Shown here: positions 61,768 to 64,000 of the stretch, in pieces
How the letters are laid out: each line of letters begins with the position of its first letter
Position numbering within the stretch: position 1 is the first letter of the stretch
Assembly (NCBI RefSeq): GCF_014196425.1
Contig: NZ_JACIDR010000005.1
Location: forward strand, 1-64,000
DNA: 64,000 nucleotides
Direction: 5' to 3'
From: Hansschlegelia beijingensis
GTDB lineage: Bacteria; Pseudomonadota; Alphaproteobacteria; Rhizobiales; Methylopilaceae
Translations under genes and position numbers: made by a program
The notes under the pieces: model-generated
The model's database searches: none
Seen by the model: only the letters and a program-made list of their open reading frames with translations
What the model was told of the DNA's origin: nothing

Positions 61768-61974
61768 ATGCTGGACTGGTTCGTAAGGCTGTCGTTTGTG
61801 GTGGCGAGCTGGGTCACGGCGGTTTTCGTCGCCCGCGACGCCGTCAACTTCGGCGCCGTCAACGCCTTCGTCGCAGTCCTGCTGCTGGCGCTCGGCATCG
61901 CCTTCCTGGCCTTCTGGCCACAGATGCGGGACGCCTGGCTGCGCTTTTACCGGAGCCTGCGCCGCAGGCCCTGA
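61768..61974 (+). CDS. Small two-helix membrane protein
   Basis: 68 residues beginning MLDWFVRLSFVVASWVTAVF, a second helix FVAVLLLALGIAFLAFW, and a basic tail (YRSLRRRP). Ribosome site GGGAGATGGGG. No family recognised. Confidence 0.55.
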   Translation: MLDWFVRLSFVVASWVTAVFVARDAVNFGAVNAFVAVLLLALGIAFLAFWPQMRDAWLRFYRSLRRRP

Positions 61975-62065
61975 GGCCACGACGACATCCGACGAGCCGA
62001 TCTTCGAAGACCTTCGCCTCGCCGCCCTCCGGGTCAGGAGCGGCGGTTTGAGCCCGCGACAGACC

Positions 62066-62626
62066 TCAGAGGGCGGCCGTATCTGGCCGCCGCGCCGCCC
62101 ACTCGCGCTGCAGGAGCGCGTATCCGAGTTCGTCGTGCCAGCGTCCGCCAAGCCATCGGCTCTCCACGGACTGGCTCTCCAATCGCATCCCCACCCGGTC
62201 CATCAGGCGGCGGGACGCGTCGTTGGTCCGAAGACAATGTGCAGTGACGCGATGGAGGTCTCGGCCGGAGAAACACCAGCCAATCAAGGCCTGTACGGCC
62301 TCGGTTGCAAAACCCTGCTTCTGGTGGACGGGATTCAACCACCAACCCAGGTCGCCCTCACGTGGACGCTCAGCAGAGCTGAAGACCCCGACCTCCCCCA
62401 CAATGCCGGGTTCTTCGCGGCGCTCGACCGCGAACATTCTCCATCCGCAGGCATCTTCCCCCAGGCTGGACTGCGTATCGAGAAACGTCAGAGCGCGATC
62501 CGCATCCACGGCCGCCATCATCTGCGTGGCCAGGCCCGATAGCTCGTTGCGATAGGCCAGATAACCGCTGAGATCATCGGGACTTGGGGTGCGCAACACC
62601 AGACGAGGGGTGAACAGCCTTAGCAA
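62066..62626 (-). CDS. GNAT-family N-acetyltransferase (RimJ-like)
   Basis: About 186 residues starting at a TTG preceded by GGAGCGGG. Begins LRLFTPRLVLRTPSPDDLSG, then GEVGVFSSAERPREGDLGWW, LNPVHQKQGFATEAVQALIG (acetyl-CoA binding motif) and VTAHCLRTNDASRRLMDRVG with MRLESQSVESRWLGGRW. Acetyltransferase_3 type that modifies protein N-termini or small amines; substrate unknown. No ATG fits upstream without leaving the conserved region, so the start is uncertain. Confidence 0.8.
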   Translation of the reverse strand: MLRLFTPRLVLRTPSPDDLSGYLAYRNELSGLATQMMAAVDADRALTFLDTQSSLGEDACGWRMFAVERREEPGIVGEVGVFSSAERPREGDLGWWLNPVHQKQGFATEAVQALIGWCFSGRDLHRVTAHCLRTNDASRRLMDRVGMRLESQSVESRWLGGRWHDELGYALLQREWAARRPDTAAL

Positions 62627-62967
62627 TATTCCCGCTCCGCCTTGAGTAACGGGCCAGCGGCGCACGTCGCCCCGACCCTGAGACTCTCCTGAGGCGGAAG
62701 TGAGGGCCCCTCGCCTCCGGGGGAACCCGGAGGTCAATCCCCACTCCGATGGATGGGAGGATCGGGCGGAGCCAATTGCGGGACGATACGGGCCATGTGC
62801 TCCGTGTCGGTCGGAGACCGACCTACACAGTCGGCCGATTCCGCCTGCGCCGTTCAACGCCTCGACGGCACACGAACGTTTCACTACGCCGGCTCGACAA
62901 TCGACAGCCGGCGTCTGGTAGGTATGGCTGACGAGCCACGCCAGGCCGAGCAGGCGGTCGACTCCCG
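62627..62967. other. 341-bp gap with hairpins
   Basis: No supported gene. Holds two short perfect hairpins: CCTCCGGG-GGAA-CCCGGAGG (62714-62733) and GTCGGTC-GGA-GACCGAC (62805-62821). Function unknown. Confidence 0.4.
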
Positions 62968-64000
62968 ATGCTGCTGCACGATCGACCTCCGACACGAGCA
63001 CAGACGTTGCTCGCCCTCTGGGTGGCGGCCGCCCTTCTTCTCGCGTTCTTCGCCGCCCTGCCCTTCGCCCGCGTTCAGTTGCCGGGCACGGAAGCCGCGC
63101 TGCCGGCCTACGCGACAGCCATTCTGATCAATGACGTCCTCACGGCCGCCCTTCTGCTCGCCCTGTTTTCGGCCCAGCCCGCGCCGGGAGTTCTTTTTCT
63201 CGCGATCGGCTATCTGTTCGTCGGGCTGCTCGCGGTTCCTTGGGCGCTGACGTTCCCGGGGGTGTTCGCGGAGCACGGACTCTTGGACGCCGGCCAGCAG
63301 ACCACCGCGGCGATCGCGGCGCTCCGGCGATGCGGGTTTCCGGTCTTCGTGCTCGCCTACGCGCTGCTGCGCGGCGCTCGGTTTCCGCAGGGAAGCCTTC
63401 GGATCTGGTCAGGCCGGCGCGCGATTGCGGGCGCGGTCTTTCTGGTCTGCGCGGGCACGATCGTCGTGACGGCCGTCATCGTCGCGCATGACCAGAACAT
63501 GCCGAAGTTGATGGCCGGCAGAATGGAGGCGTCCAGCCTCTGGACCTACGTGGCCGGCGCGTCGGTCGTGCTCTACGTGGCCGCGATCGTCGCCCTCCTG
63601 AGGGGCCCTCGTTCGGTGCTCGATCTGTGGCTGCTCGTCGTTCTCTTCGCGCTGCTGCTCGAGATCGTGCTGCTGTCGTTCATCAGCTCCGGGCGGCTGA
63701 GCGTCGGCTGGTGGGCAGGGCGCGGCTTCGGCCTCGCCGCCGCCAGCGTCGTGCTGTTCCAGATGATGTGGGAGACCACCGCGCTTTACGCGCATCTCGT
63801 GCGCTCCATCGTCGTGGAACGGCGCGCCAACCAGATGCGCCTCGCCAGCCTGGAGGCGCTCTCGGCCTCGATCGCGCACGAGCTGAACCAGCCGCTGGCG
63901 AGCATGGTCACGAACGCCGACGCCGGGTTGCTATGGCTGGACAGACCCGAGCCGAACGTGACGGAATGCAGGGGGGCGCTCGACCTCATCGCGTCGGAGG
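62968..64000 (+). CDS. MASE4-like membrane sensor histidine kinase, N-terminal part (cut by window end)
   Basis: 344 residues visible and open to the window edge. Begins MLLHDRPPTRAQTLLALWVA. Eight or so membrane helices over residues 12-275 (for example TAAIAALRRCGFPVFVLAYA, then LWLLVVLFALLLEIVLLSF with SSGRLSVGWWAGRGFGLAAA) match the MASE4 sensor. They lead into the histidine phospho-acceptor box LSASIAHELNQPLASMVTNA with ADAGLLWLDR, the form found in FixL-like kinases. The ATPase domain lies beyond the window. Start is the first in-frame ATG; no strong ribosome site. Confidence 0.8.
   Translation, partial: MLLHDRPPTRAQTLLALWVAAALLLAFFAALPFARVQLPGTEAALPAYATAILINDVLTAALLLALFSAQPAPGVLFLAIGYLFVGLLAVPWALTFPGVFAEHGLLDAGQQTTAAIAALRRCGFPVFVLAYALLRGARFPQGSLRIWSGRRAIAGAVFLVCAGTIVVTAVIVAHDQNMPKLMAGRMEASSLWTYVAGASVVLYVAAIVALLRGPRSVLDLWLLVVLFALLLEIVLLSFISSGRLSVGWWAGRGFGLAAASVVLFQMMWETTALYAHLVRSIVVERRANQMRLASLEALSASIAHELNQPLASMVTNADAGLLWLDRPEPNVTECRGALDLIASE

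Noticed and set aside
1-64000. tRNA, rRNA or CRISPR features
   Set aside because: No cloverleaf with a T-arm motif in the gaps, no rRNA sequence, and no regularly spaced short repeats were seen.

Overview
The window is GC-rich (roughly two thirds G+C by eye). It is densely coded, with many ATGA/GTGA overlapping gene pairs. Several features point to an alphaproteobacterium, most likely Hyphomicrobiales and probably a facultative methylotroph: the C-terminus of a B12-dependent ribonucleotide reductase, a BigR-like regulator, a fused MrpAB Na+/H+ antiporter, and a dimethylamine monooxygenase operon. Genus assignment is inference. No tRNA, rRNA or CRISPR array was recognised.

Layout. 1-0.4 kb: end of nrdJ. 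0.5-10.5 kb: envelope redox and metal island. It holds an IS scar, a DUF411 protein coupled to a His-rich micro-ORF, DsbD, an OmpR/EnvZ-type pair, a DsbA-like protein, an L,D-transpeptidase, a ferric-reductase-like flavocytochrome, a VIT-family transporter and a BigR-like regulator with a split YeeE/YedE pair. A CTTAAG-N5-CTTAAG box sits between the response regulator and dsbA, and a weaker copy precedes dsbD. 10.6-17.9 kb: haem-uptake operon (TonB receptor, HutX/HemS-like protein, ChaN-like protein, SbmA/BacA-type ABC exporter-fold transporter), flanked by a diverged inverted repeat. 18.0-18.9 kb: PepSY and EF-hand periplasmic proteins.

19.1-25.6 kb (minus strand): cobalamin uptake unit under a B12 riboswitch (btuB, an intrinsic terminator, an unknown gene, btuF, btuC, btuD, another unknown gene). 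26.4-36.0 kb: a two-armed cluster around a GntR regulator. Left arm: thiol dioxygenase, Na+/solute symporter, aspartase. Right arm: MDR oxidoreductase, PaaI thioesterase, acyl-CoA synthetase, aminotransferase. An ACATGT-centred palindrome recurs at the regulator, symporter and MDR promoters, so this looks like one regulon for an unassigned thiol or sulfur-amino-acid substrate. It is the best candidate for an undescribed pathway here.

36.5-42.6 kb: complete mrp operon (AB fusion, C, D, E, F, G). 42.7-50.8 kb: two coupled LuxR-type regulators divergent from an APC permease and dmmABCD, which oxidises dimethylamine to methylamine and passes formaldehyde to folate. 50.9-53.6 kb: PepSY proteins with a PhoPQ-like pair. 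53.6-59.8 kb: LysR regulator divergent from a symporter, a small membrane protein, two FMN monooxygenases of the bacterial luciferase fold and a flavin reductase, probably an organosulfur or amine oxidation pathway. 59.8-64 kb: TRIC channel, Zn alcohol dehydrogenase, small membrane protein, GNAT acetyltransferase and the start of a MASE4-type sensor kinase cut by the window edge.
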